Positions 33,533 to 42,409 of a DNA stretch of 64,000 nt are shown here, one piece after another. Origin of the DNA: Heliopora coerulea (Eukaryota > Cnidaria > Anthozoa > Scleralcyonacea > Helioporidae). Where the stretch lies: assembly GCA_030142905.1 (NCBI GenBank), contig JASJOG010000173.1, positions 638,752-702,751 on the forward strand. The letters run 5' to 3'. Numbering within the stretch: position 1 is the first letter of the stretch; each line of letters opens with the position of its first letter. The position numbers and the translations under genes are program-made. Under the pieces are notes generated by a model. That model worked only from the letters and a program-made list of their open reading frames with translations. It was not told the origin of the DNA and searched no databases.

Positions 33533-35103
33533 TCAGAGCACGTACCGTGCAATTAAAATTCCACCAATTATTGATAAAGATAAAACAATTAAATTATCAC
33601 CCGTAGGGGCTGTGGCTGTTGTTATAGCAGCGCTTGTGCCGGCTCCGCCGGTTTTCAACTGTTTGCTGTTTTTTGTTACTTTAGCAACCAAAGGCTGTTT
33701 ATTGGTCTTTGGTTGTTGTTCAGTTCCTAATGTTTCTAATTTTTTCAAGTCATGCGCTCCCAGTTGTTTTTTTATTGGTTGTTCTTTAACCTCGTAATAA
33801 TTTAAATTTTCATTAATTCCAAAAACCATATTTTCATCAGAAACTTTTAATTTATTATTATAACCATCAATAGGATTTTTTAAAATAATTAAACTGCTCG
33901 GAATTAGCCATAAAGTTGGACTTATAGCAGTATTTAAAACTACATTAGTTGATGAAATTGCTTGATTCATATTATTAATCCATGTTGTTGTATCATAATT
34001 TATTATAGAATCTTCAACAATTTGTCTAAAAACTTTTTGTGTTTCTAATGCTGAAGCTCTTGGCCCAAAAATACTTTGTCTAGTTCTAGCTTGTGCTCCA
34101 AGGATTGAATAAATATATGCTTCAATGCTGTGATTTAGCAATTCTGTGCCACTTTTTGTAAGCCCATTTGATATTTTTGGCACAAATTTTTTATAATCAT
34201 TTTGTGTGTCTCTAATTTGTCCTGGACCGTGTTTATATCTTTCCCATGGTCTTACTCCAACAACGTCTTGTCCTAAATGTTCATTTTTATATTTTAAAAT
34301 TTCTTGCCATGTCCATTTTGGATAGTGATCTTTTAAAAAACCAGCATTAAATTTATAAAAGGTTTTATCATCACCATTTCTCAATTGCCACATAATTCTT
34401 CTAACTGTAAAATATAGATGAAATCTCATAAATGATGTAATTTGTTTTGGCACATCTGAACTAAATAATAAATGTTGTATTGAAATTCCACATCCATAAG
34501 TTGCAATCCATGTTCCTATAATGCTTTGAAAATATGGCTCATTAAGTGACCATTTTGCATTATCATCTGTAGTTATACCATGTGGCGAATTTAATATAGG
34601 TAAATTGCTTTGAAAATAATCTGTATTGTTTACATAAAACCTAAACTGATTTATAGGATAATTTAAGACATATTCTATTGGAAAATTATCCCAATAATAT
34701 GATTTTCCGGTAAAATCAACATGTCTTTTACCTTTTGGTAATTCTTGCACAGTTCCTCCGATTTTCCAAATTTTTGGAAAGTGGGCGGAATGCTCGCTGT
34801 CGCTGTGTTCAATAGGTTTATTAATATATAGATATTTGGTTGCATTTGGATCGCTTTTAAATGCATCACTTTCAATATCAGTTTGAATATATTTATTATT
34901 TATAAAATAAATTTTTGCACCATTAAAACTTCCGTCTTTTGTATAATCTTGTACAAATTCAAATTTTGATAAATCTGCATAAGGATATTTTTTTAAAAAA
35001 TTTTCTTTTAATTTTTTATCTACAATTGCTTGTTCTTTCTTAACAAGATCATAATATTTTCCATAAAATTTTTTGAAGCTTCTCCCACCAATTTTTGATT
35101 CAT
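33533..35103 (-). CDS. Conserved Polinton protein with C-terminal membrane anchor, ~523 aa
   Basis: The main frame contains GGRSFKKFYGKYYDLVKKEQ, then IGTWIATYGCGISIQHLLF and RFHLYFTVRRIMWQLRNG, a RPWERYKHGPGQIRDTQNDY segment and a C-terminal helix LIVLSLSIIGGILIARYVL. The open frame runs upstream to 35,170, but that part overlaps the divergent integrase and has no ATG. The natural ATG at 35,103 is one base out of frame, so a small shift just after the start is inferred. It looks like a virion membrane or core protein of this element family; I know no function. Not the maturation protease: no His/Asp/Cys triad context was found. Confidence 0.6.
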
Positions 35104-35131
35104 TGTTTATTTTTACAATATTAATAAATAA

Positions 35132-36234
35132 ATGAACAAAGTTAGCGACAAAGAAGTTGTTATTGAACAAGAGTTAAGAGATATTTACTACAACCCAGAA
35201 ACAGGTTATCAATCTGCGGAAAGACTTTATCAAAAAGCAAAAGAAAAGGGATTAAACGTTAGTAGAAAAATTGTGCAAGACTGGTTAAAAACACAAGATA
35301 CTTTTACAAGATACAAACCAATTGTTAGAAGACATAAATTCCAAAGAACATTTGTCAAAGATTTAGCTGATCAAATACAAATGGACTTGGTTGATATGGG
35401 AAAATATAAAAACCAGAACAAAGGATATTATTGGATATTGTCAGCTGTTGAAATTTTAAGTAGATATGCATTCGCTATTCCTGTTTACAGAAAAGATACT
35501 AAAAACATGACAAAAGCTGTGGATGAATTATTAAAACAATTTAAGGAAAGATTTGGTAAATACCCAAAAGTCGCTCAATTTGATGAAGGAAAAGAATTTT
35601 ACAATGTAGGTGTAAAAGAACTATTGAAAAAACATAATGTTGAATATTTTTCTACAAACTCAGATAGAAAAGCAGCTATAGTTGAAAGATTTAACAGAAC
35701 TCTAAAAACATCCATGTGGAAATATTTCTATAGCAAGGGAACTTAACCACATACATGAACTTGTAGATAATTATAACCATACTAAACACAGTAGTATATT
35801 AATGAAACCTGCTGATGTGAACAAGTCTAACAAAGACCAAGTGTGGATTACACTATATGGTTACCCATTAGGAGATTTACCTTTACCTAAATTCAGAATT
35901 GGTGATACTGTTAGGATTTCTAAATATAAGAATATCTTTACTAAAGGTTATGAAGCTAATTTTACAGAAGAAATTTTTAAAATTGTAAAAGTATTTAGAG
36001 GTGATCCAAACATGTATGAAATAGAAGATCATGAGGGAGAACCAATTATTGGAAAATTTTATGAACAGGAATTATCTGCTGTGGATAAAAAGGATGATGT
36101 GTATAGAGTTGAGAAAATATTAAAAAGGAAAAAAAGTCAAAGGTAAAAATATGGTGTTGGTAAAGTGGCTAGGTTATTATAACAAACACAATTCTTGGAT
36201 ACCAGAAGAAAATATTCAAAACATCGAAGCGTAG
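35132..36234 (+). pseudogene. int: Retroviral-type integrase with chromodomain, two frameshifts
   Basis: Inserts the element and makes the 6-bp duplication. The N-terminus is helical (LYQKAKEKGLNVSRKIVQDW), not an obvious HHCC zinc finger. The catalytic core has QMDLVDM (~residue 84), AQFDEGKEF (~150) and AAIVERFNRTLK (~184), with the last Asp and Glu 34 positions apart. The first frame stops at 35,746; a shifted frame then supplies the end of the core and the SH3-like region FRIGDTVRISKY. It stops at 36,146 while another frame gives the rest of a chromodomain (MVLVKWLGYYNKHNSWIPEE) to TAG at 36,234. The chromodomain may target chromatin. Two single shifts disable this copy. Confidence 0.9.
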
Positions 36235-36283
36235 CGTCAGCAAAGCAGTCGTGATAAATTAAATAAAATAAATAAATAAATAA

Positions 36284-37624
36284 ATGTCTGAAGGTTTTGA
36301 TGATATTGAAATGAGAAATAGAAGTAATGAAGAAGAAGAAGAAGAAGAAGAAGAAGAAGAAGGGGAAACAAGTTTTGGTTGGGATGACCCTGATGATCAT
36401 AATAGAAGTATAAACATAATAAACACAGAAAATCAAAAAAGCAAATTTAATAGGGTTAAATATATACCTGATGTGAAAAAAGATGTGGGATCTATAAGGA
36501 GATTAATTACTGGTGATAGAAAAAAATTATTCAAAAAAATATTCGATGTTACCCTCGAAAAGAAAAATGGTCCAAATTCAAGCATATTGTTAGACAAAAC
36601 TGTATTTGTTAGAGACCAAAAGGGAAATGTTTCAATTATTTTCAAAGGTGAAAAAATTGGTAATGTCAATACCAACAATGAACCAGAGTTATTTACCAGA
36701 AAAAATAAGAAATATGTTGATGAATTTAATGATTATATGAAAAAAGCAAAAAAAGAATATGAAAAAACTCCAAGTGCAGTAATAGAACAAAGAATCGGCG
36801 TAGCCGTCGTGGAGCGTGGTGATTTTGAAATTGAGCTTGCGAATCGCAATGAAGTTATTAATTCTATCACTGATGATTCTATTTTAGAAATTCAAACTAA
36901 AATTGATAATATAATTGGTGAAAATAACTTTAAAAAATTCATTGATAATGAACAGGATCCAAGGCGAACATTATTTGAAAGAAATGAATTAAGAGAATTT
37001 AGAGGACTAGTATATTTGGAGGGTATTGACTCCAATTTATCAGAAAATTAAAAAAAAGAAGTTATACGTGGAAAAATTGATGGATTTGATAGAGAGCATC
37101 AACATTGGAAAAATAAATCTGATTTAGAAACAACTGAACCCCAAAAAAGTATATATAAAAGTTTTTCAGAAATTGCAAAACTTCAAGCAGATAAAATGAG
37201 ACTTGAAAATAATGAAAGACCAATTGGTGAAGAAGGAATACAGATTTTAAATGAAAATGCGGAAGAATCTGACCTTGGAAGATTAGAAAGATTTAAAAAA
37301 TGGGCAAAAGAAAATTTATTAGGTTTATCAGCAGTTGCTATTTCTGTAGCAGGTATAATTACAGCAATAGTTATAAGGCCAAGAAACGCATTAAAACAAG
37401 GTGCAAAAGCGGTTAGAAATTTAGGAAAAGCAATTGCAAATATAGGTAAAAATTTTGGTGCAGTCATTTCAGCAGTTTTAAATTTAATTTCTCAAATATT
37501 ATCATGGGATGCAAAAGGTATTGCCTTTCTTGCTAAAAATCTATGGATATTAGCTATTACAATTACTTACTTTTTATATAAAGAATATAAAGAATACAGA
37601 AAGGACAATAAAAAAACAGCATAG
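36284..37624 (+). pseudogene. Acidic Polinton membrane protein, one in-frame TAA
   Basis: One reading frame of 446 codons interrupted only by TAA at 37,049-37,051. Residues ~19-27 are a poly-Glu tract from a GAA microsatellite. Then a basic region RRLITGDRKKLFKKIFDVTL with KKNGPNSSILLDKTVF, a charged helical middle, and near the C-terminus two hydrophobic segments (NLLGLSAVAISVAGIITAIVI and NLWILAITITYFLYK) separated by amphipathic helices. I recognise this arrangement from uncharacterised proteins of cnidarian Polintons. Likely a virion membrane-associated protein. A small palindrome (36,796-36,806) sits in frame. Confidence 0.7.
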
Positions 37625-37672
37625 CGAGTGAAGAAAGCGCTTCTGATAAATTAAATAAAATTTTTTTATAAA

Positions 37673-37693
37673 ACAAAAATTTTTAATTTTTGT
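37673..37693. terminator. AT-rich hairpin upstream of the capsid gene
   Basis: ACAAAAATT-TTT-AATTTTTGT, a perfect 9-bp stem with a 3-base loop, between the stop at 37,624 and the MCP start at 37,704. Confidence 0.45.
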
Positions 37694-37703
37694 ATAATAA
37701 AAA

Positions 37704-38942
37704 ATGAATAGAGTAAACGAATTATATCCAGGATATAAAAGATCAAAAATGAGTGAAATTAAAGGAAACAGAACAAGGCATGTTGTAACTTTGAATCCGA
37801 ATAAAGTAAATCCTGAAGAAGAACTTTATATAGATATTCCAAAATTAAATCCTAATTTGTGTCTTGTTCCTGATTCATTAAAATTGTTATTTAATTTTAA
37901 AAATGCAAATACTAAATCGTGGTTTTTAAATAATTTATCAAAATTGTTAAAGAAAAGATTGGTTGTTAAATTTGCTGGAGAAATTGTTTACGATAATAGT
38001 GGAGAATCTTTACTAGAAATTTACAAGGATCTCTGGAAGCCTAAATTTGAAAGAGTAGATATGGTTGAATACGGCATCGCCCGAGAAAACCTCAGAAAAT
38101 TAATTTCAAAAGATGACTATGGAGCAACAAGTGGTAATGCTGAAAAAGCTTCTGATAAATTAATGTATGATATTTATGGAACAAAACAGTGTTTAAAATT
38201 AGAAAAAATACTTTCAGATCATGGACTATATGCCCCTTACGGAATGATTAATAATTTTCAATACATTTTAACTTTTCCAAAAGCTAGTGAAATTATGGTA
38301 GCACAGTCTGGCAGTAGTGTTGGGGGATATACTTTGGAAAATTTAGAATTAGAGTATGAAACGATTGAAAATCAAGATTTGACAATTGATGTTTTATCAA
38401 ATTACACCACAGGAAGATCATTATTATATAATTATGTAACTTTGATGAAAACAGTAGAATGGAATAAAGATGCAACTTTACATAATGAAACCATAAATAT
38501 TCCGCGGAAGAGTATGAAAGCAGTTGTGCTGTTATTTAGAAATAAAACTATCACAGATAGTGAACAATTTGTTTATCCAAATATAACAGACGTCAAAATT
38601 AGTGTTGAAGGAGTGCCAAATAATGTATATTCTCAAGGTATGCCAAAAAGAAGATTTTTTGAAGAGGCATTTAGAATATTTCACGGAGGATATGGCGGTA
38701 GTGATGCAGTTATGAGTATTGAAAAATTTTATAAAGATTCATTTGCATTATGTGTGGATTTAAGAACATTAGATGATAATTTTGTTTATGGAACTGGTAA
38801 AAAATTAGTAAACACACAGTCTGGATTGTTGCTAGAAATTAAAAAAACTGCCATTTCTGCAAATGTAATGTGCCATATATTTGCGATAAGTGATGGATTG
38901 TTAAACATTGTAAATAAAGATTTGTCTTCAATTCAATTTTGA
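37704..38942 (+). CDS. mcp: Major capsid protein, double jelly-roll type, 412 aa
   Basis: Beta-rich and fully open. Features matching the Polinton capsid family as I recognise it: IPKLNPNLCLVPDSLKLLF, WFLNNLSKLLKKRLVVKFAG followed by EIVYDN, TLENLELEYETI, and a C-terminal FVYGTGKKLVNTQSG...HIFAISDGLLNIVN. Two related beta-barrels are expected for this fold and would build pseudo-hexameric capsomers. At 412 aa it is on the short side for the group. The next gene is the packaging ATPase, the usual morphogenesis pairing. Start chosen at the first ATG after the AT-rich hairpin. Confidence 0.75.
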   Translation: MNRVNELYPGYKRSKMSEIKGNRTRHVVTLNPNKVNPEEELYIDIPKLNPNLCLVPDSLKLLFNFKNANTKSWFLNNLSKLLKKRLVVKFAGEIVYDNSGESLLEIYKDLWKPKFERVDMVEYGIARENLRKLISKDDYGATSGNAEKASDKLMYDIYGTKQCLKLEKILSDHGLYAPYGMINNFQYILTFPKASEIMVAQSGSSVGGYTLENLELEYETIENQDLTIDVLSNYTTGRSLLYNYVTLMKTVEWNKDATLHNETINIPRKSMKAVVLLFRNKTITDSEQFVYPNITDVKISVEGVPNNVYSQGMPKRRFFEEAFRIFHGGYGGSDAVMSIEKFYKDSFALCVDLRTLDDNFVYGTGKKLVNTQSGLLLEIKKTAISANVMCHIFAISDGLLNIVNKDLSSIQF

Positions 38943-38945
38943 AAA

Positions 38946-38964
38946 CAAAAATCAAGGATTTTTG
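38946..38964. terminator. AT-rich hairpin after the capsid gene
   Basis: CAAAAATC-AAG-GATTTTTG, a perfect 8-bp stem 4 bases after the MCP stop and 12 bases before the ATPase ATG. Confidence 0.45.
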
Positions 38965-38975
38965 AAAAATAAAAA

Positions 38976-39527
38976 ATGAATGACAGCAAAGCTGAAGGTA
39001 AAAAACCATTTAATATGATAATTGTTGGAATGACTGCTTGTGGAAAAACAAAATATCTTTTAGATTTTATAGAAAATAAATATAAAAATTATTTTGATTA
39101 TATTTTTTTAATTTGTCCGACATTTGAATGGAATAAAACTTATGAAAATTGGAAATATGATAAAGATGAAGATTTTATTGCTATTCCTTGTGATCAAGAT
39201 AATGTTGAAGATTGGTTAAAATTTATAGTTGACTTTTCAAAAGGAAGTAAAAGTTTAATCATATTGGATGATTGTGCAAGTGGAAAAAATGTTAAAAATA
39301 GAACAAGTGAGTTGGTTAAATTAGGATTTTCTGCAAGGCATTATAATTTTTCCGTTGTAGTTATAACGCAGCAGTTGACATCTATTGCTAAACCATTTAG
39401 AGAAAATATTTCAAAATTGGTTACATTTTATAATCCGAATAAAAAAGATATGACAACAATAATTCAAGAATATTTAGATTTAAGTGACCGCAAAGAATTG
39501 GAAAAAATTTTAGAAACATTGAATTAA
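38976..39527 (+). CDS. atp: Packaging ATPase, FtsK/HerA (A32) type, 183 aa
   Basis: Drives genome packaging into the capsid. Walker A is GMTACGKT (residues 18-25), Walker B is SLIILDDCA (~92-100), and the VVVITQQL segment (~127-134) is the sensor/Gln motif typical of A32-like ATPases. The length is short but usual for Polintons. The frame is open and all key residues are present. Follows the capsid gene by 33 bases. Confidence 0.93.
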   Translation: MNDSKAEGKKPFNMIIVGMTACGKTKYLLDFIENKYKNYFDYIFLICPTFEWNKTYENWKYDKDEDFIAIPCDQDNVEDWLKFIVDFSKGSKSLIILDDCASGKNVKNRTSELVKLGFSARHYNFSVVVITQQLTSIAKPFRENISKLVTFYNPNKKDMTTIIQEYLDLSDRKELEKILETLN

Positions 39528-39551
39528 TTTTTCCATTTGGTTATAAAATAA

Positions 39552-40094
39552 ATGTGTGAAAATAGTGAACATGTAGAAGTTCCTCTAATATCTTCAACAA
39601 CCGCAAACAGCGAATCTGGCGTGAATCATGAACCGCATAAAAAAGAAGAAATAATGAAAAAACGTGAAGAATTGATAAGATTGTCTGAAGATGGTGAAAT
39701 TAGTCAATCGGTGCAAAATTTGAAAAAAGCAAGTGATAAAGTTATATTAAAAATTCATGCTGAATATGAAGTAAAACAAGCGGAAAAAGCAAATGCATTT
39801 TTAACAGATTTACTAATTAGTAAATTTGCAGATTTATTAGGCGGATTAGACGCAATTGAAAGCAGTGAAGAATTGGAAAAAGAACTTATTAAAGATAAAT
39901 TACTTAAACGTGATGTAAAATCTGTAGTTGAAAAACTAAATCCGTATTTACCATATCTTGGAATATTATCTGGTGGAGTTACAGTTGGAAAACATATTAT
40001 TAAAAAACAGGGCACAGCAACGACATGTGAAAAACCTACGGACCGCAAGCGGAATAAAAAAGACGATAATGAAGCATCAACAAACCAAACATGA
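39552..40094 (+). CDS. Polinton accessory protein with one hydrophobic segment, 180 aa
   Basis: A polar N-terminus is followed by a helical charged region (VILKIHAEYEVKQAEKANAF), FADLLGGLDAIESSEELEKE, and a hydrophobic stretch LPYLGILSGGVTVGKHIIK near residues 137-156. The C-terminus is basic and polar and includes a DNA palindrome (CCGC-AA-GCGG at 40,043). It resembles a conserved small gene downstream of the ATPase in related elements. Function unknown; membrane or DNA association is possible. 24 bases after the ATPase. Confidence 0.6.
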   Translation: MCENSEHVEVPLISSTTANSESGVNHEPHKKEEIMKKREELIRLSEDGEISQSVQNLKKASDKVILKIHAEYEVKQAEKANAFLTDLLISKFADLLGGLDAIESSEELEKELIKDKLLKRDVKSVVEKLNPYLPYLGILSGGVTVGKHIIKKQGTATTCEKPTDRKRNKKDDNEASTNQT

Positions 40095-40096
40095 AT

Positions 40097-40127
40097 AATT
40101 TTATAATATATATTGTATTATAAAATT
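40097..40127. terminator. 12-bp AT hairpin between convergent genes
   Basis: AATTTTATAATA, a 7-base loop, then the exact complement TATTATAAAATT. It sits directly between the stop at 40,094 (plus) and the stop at 40,142 (minus), so it could end both transcripts. Confidence 0.55.
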
Positions 40128-40141
40128 TATAAAATAATTTA

Positions 40142-40543
40142 TCACTCAAGAGTTGATTTTACAAACTCGTTTACTTCTTCTTTAATTTCTTTATCATCTT
40201 TAATTTCATCTGTCATTTCTTTATCGTCTTTATCGTTTTTATCGTTTGTGTCTAAAGATTTGTTTAAAATTTCAGAGACCTCTTTAACAAGATTTGATTC
40301 CTTTTCTTTTGCTTTTTGTTGAATACTTTTTATAACATTTCTACCAACTAATTTTAAATTTTTATCCATATTATCAAAAATAAATTGTTTTGCTGAAGCG
40401 GTTCCAAATTGAATATTACATTCGATATCATATGCTTGCCCTGCTCCTACTGAAAAACCAAACTTGAATGCTTTTTTCTTAAATATTTTATGATTTTTTT
40501 CAATAATTTTTTCAGGTTTTAAAGTTGATTGTTTGTTCCCCAT
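40142..40543 (-). CDS. Protein with N-myristoylation signal, 133 aa
   Basis: The N-terminus MGNKQSTLK fits the N-myristoyltransferase consensus (Gly2, small residue at 6), followed by a basic stretch (KIIEKNHKIFKKKAFKF) that would reinforce membrane binding. The middle includes FGFSVGAGQAYDIECNIQFG. The C-terminus is an acidic Lys/Asp/Glu helix. It is the only minus-strand gene at the right end, converging on the ATPase operon. A membrane-directed virion or assembly factor is inferred. The frame is open. Confidence 0.65.
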   Translation of the reverse strand: MGNKQSTLKPEKIIEKNHKIFKKKAFKFGFSVGAGQAYDIECNIQFGTASAKQFIFDNMDKNLKLVGRNVIKSIQQKAKEKESNLVKEVSEILNKSLDTNDKNDKDDKEMTDEIKDDKEIKEEVNEFVKSTLE

Positions 40544-41004
40544 TTATTTATATTTTTATTGAATTTATTTTATTTTCAAAATATGTAAATTTCCAAACAA
40601 AATGTTGAGGGACTTTAGCAGCGACGCTGTCCCCCACATTCCATACATTCCAGATATCCCTAGCAACCGGCCAAACTGAAAATAGTTTTCTTGTTGATAT
40701 TGAGTTAGGCTGGTTGACATCGAGTTAGGCTGGTTGACATCGAGTTAGGCTGGTTGTTAGGGAGATTGAGCATGTATGGAATGTTTGGAATGTGAAAAAT
40801 GTTCTTCGGGTGATTCCCCTGAGATAATTTATCAGCGAAGAAGCGTTCGCTTTGCTCACTGTTTAAAACAATTTATCGGCAAAGAAGCGTTTACTTGCTT
40901 CGCTGTTTGCCAATAAAGTTTTGTTCTATTTTTAAAATGTGATGGAACTGAAGAATTGTTCACTTTGTTCACTGTTTGACGTTAAAGACCCCAAACTTAA
41001 TGGT
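40544..41004. repeat. Subterminal region with an extra partial inverted-repeat copy
   Basis: 40,632-40,795 repeats the palindromic inner part of the right inverted repeat (CATTCCATACATTCCAGAT...GTATGGAATGTTTGGAATG), including a GTTGACATCGAGTTAGGCTG motif in tandem. 40,830-40,920 holds imperfect repeats of TTTATCAGCGAAGAAGCG / TTATCGGCAAAGAAGCG. No gene seen. Confidence 0.7.
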
Positions 41005-41392
41005 GGGGGTTTTCCCCACATTCCATACATTCCAGATCTCCCTAACAACGGAGCAAACTAAAAATAGTTTTTTTGTTGACATCGAGCTGTTCAAGTTGAC
41101 ATCGAGTTAGGCTGGTTGTTAGGGAGATTAGGCATGTATGGAATGTTTGGAATGTTTGGAATGTTAAGGTTATTCCCCAAAGACACTTTGAAAAATTTTG
41201 ACCCGTTTTTAAAATGTGTTGAAATTCTTGGTAACGTAATTAAATTCATGAAAGCGACCGGAAGTTAAGTAAGTGAAACCGAAAGTGACGCCGTTAGGAA
41301 AAAGGGTAACTCCCCACGACACTGAAAAATTTTGACCAAATTTGAAAATGTGTTGAAAAAGGTGTGACAGAATCCGGACATTACAGACTACT
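41005..41392 (-). repeat. Right terminal inverted repeat
   Basis: Inverse of 23,810-24,198, ending CCGGACATTACAGACTACT. The internal palindrome has arms of about 30 bp at 41,019-41,049 and 41,113-41,143. Confidence 0.95.
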
Positions 41393-41398
41393 AAATGT
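41393..41398 (+). repeat. Right target-site duplication AAATGT
   Basis: Matches 23,804-23,809 exactly. Confidence 0.9.
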
Positions 41399-42345
41399 TA
41401 TAAATATAATAAATTCTGCAGTGGCATATTGCACCCTTACCTCCCAGCAACGGCCACCTGTCGACAATGGCCACTAAATTCTGTCCCAAGTTTGCCGTTG
41501 TAGAGAGGTTCGACTGTATGTTGATGGAAACCATTGAAATATTGTAAAAATAAGTTGAGGGGGTGAACAGTAATACTTCAATTCAGTGATAGGGTTATCT
41601 TACCCCTCGAGACAATTTTATTTTCTCGACGTCAAGGCTTACCCTGTCACGCAAAGAGGGTGACCTTACTACAAGGGTAACCCTATTAACCGAAGCGAAC
41701 GAAGAAGAGTTCAAATAACATTATTGTGAATGTATCTCGGTCAAGGTAGAGTGAGGGAGAGGGTAACCTTTTTACCCGAAATCATATAAATTGCCCCTAA
41801 CATTGCAATCATTGTTTTCACTTACTTTTCTCAATTAACTAGCCTTAGCTTTCTCCAGATTTCGTTTGTACTTTATAAAGCAATTGTACTTAATTACAGA
41901 ATATCGTAATCTAGACTTCTGAACACTCTGAACCGAATGTTGAAAATAGCCAAGAAAAATTTTAATGCAGGTTTTTTTACGAATAAGTGCGTGGTAATCA
42001 CGAAAGGAAGATGAAATCAGAGACCAAGAAAAATTTCAAAGTAAACGGTCAGACTCTCAAAACCATTTCCTGTTTGATCGTAGTTGGTAATCAAGTATAT
42101 GATAAAGAGAAGGAGAACACCAAGAAACGAATACTTTATTAGTATTCCGTTGTTTGAGCGTTGGCTTAAGCTTGGTACAACAACCGAAATGTTTCTACAA
42201 GAAACAACTTAAATTACACAACGGACGTTAAGTCAAAACAGCGTCAAATACTTTAGTCGATATTGGGCTACTGAATACTTCAACTGATATTGGACTTCAA
42301 TCGGACTGCACGAACGTTCAATTTACCTGAAATAACGCTAAGGAA
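41399..42345. other. Non-coding stretch upstream of the receptor gene
   Basis: 41,448-41,520 has the AACGGCCACCTGTCGAC-type motifs matching the left flank of the Polinton. 41,550-41,790 has several GGGTAACC/GGGTGACC motifs. The promoter of the receptor gene should lie here, but no core element was identified with confidence. Confidence 0.4.
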
Positions 42346-42409
42346 ATGGGCTCGCTATTACAGAGCGGACTTGCTTTGGTTGTCGTTCTTAAAGTCGTCG
42401 CACAGTCGA
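42346..42409 (+). CDS. Signal-peptide exon of the discoidin receptor (copy 3)
   Basis: ATG opens MGSLLQSGLALVVVLKVVAQS, a signal peptide with a hydrophobic core, ending in phase 1 at TCGA|GTGAGT. It is 64 nt like the exons at 14,558 and 17,613. The AAGGAAATG context is a fair initiation site. Confidence 0.7.

Larger units (their letters stand above)
23810..41392. mobile_element. Complete Polinton/Maverick, 17,583 bp
   Basis: Termini are AG...CT, flanked by perfect 6-bp AAATGT duplications and bounded by ~389-bp inverted repeats. All of these are Polinton hallmarks. It encodes protein-primed PolB, retroviral-type integrase with chromodomain, double jelly-roll major capsid protein, probable penton, FtsK/HerA-type packaging ATPase, a fibre, and membrane proteins. 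Genes run outward from ~35.1 kb. Base composition is strongly AT-rich compared with flanks. Several genes carry single frameshifts or stops, so this copy is probably not autonomous now, but decay is light. A recognisable maturation protease is missing. It belongs with elements also called adintovirus-like. Confidence 0.97.

Noticed and set aside
33533..35103. The ~523-aa protein as major capsid protein
   Set aside because: The protein at 37,704-38,942 matches the capsid family better and is next to the packaging ATPase; this one has a C-terminal membrane anchor.
35132..35400. HHCC zinc finger in the integrase N-terminus
   Set aside because: No suitable His/His/Cys/Cys spacing is present; the region looks like a helical DNA-binding domain.
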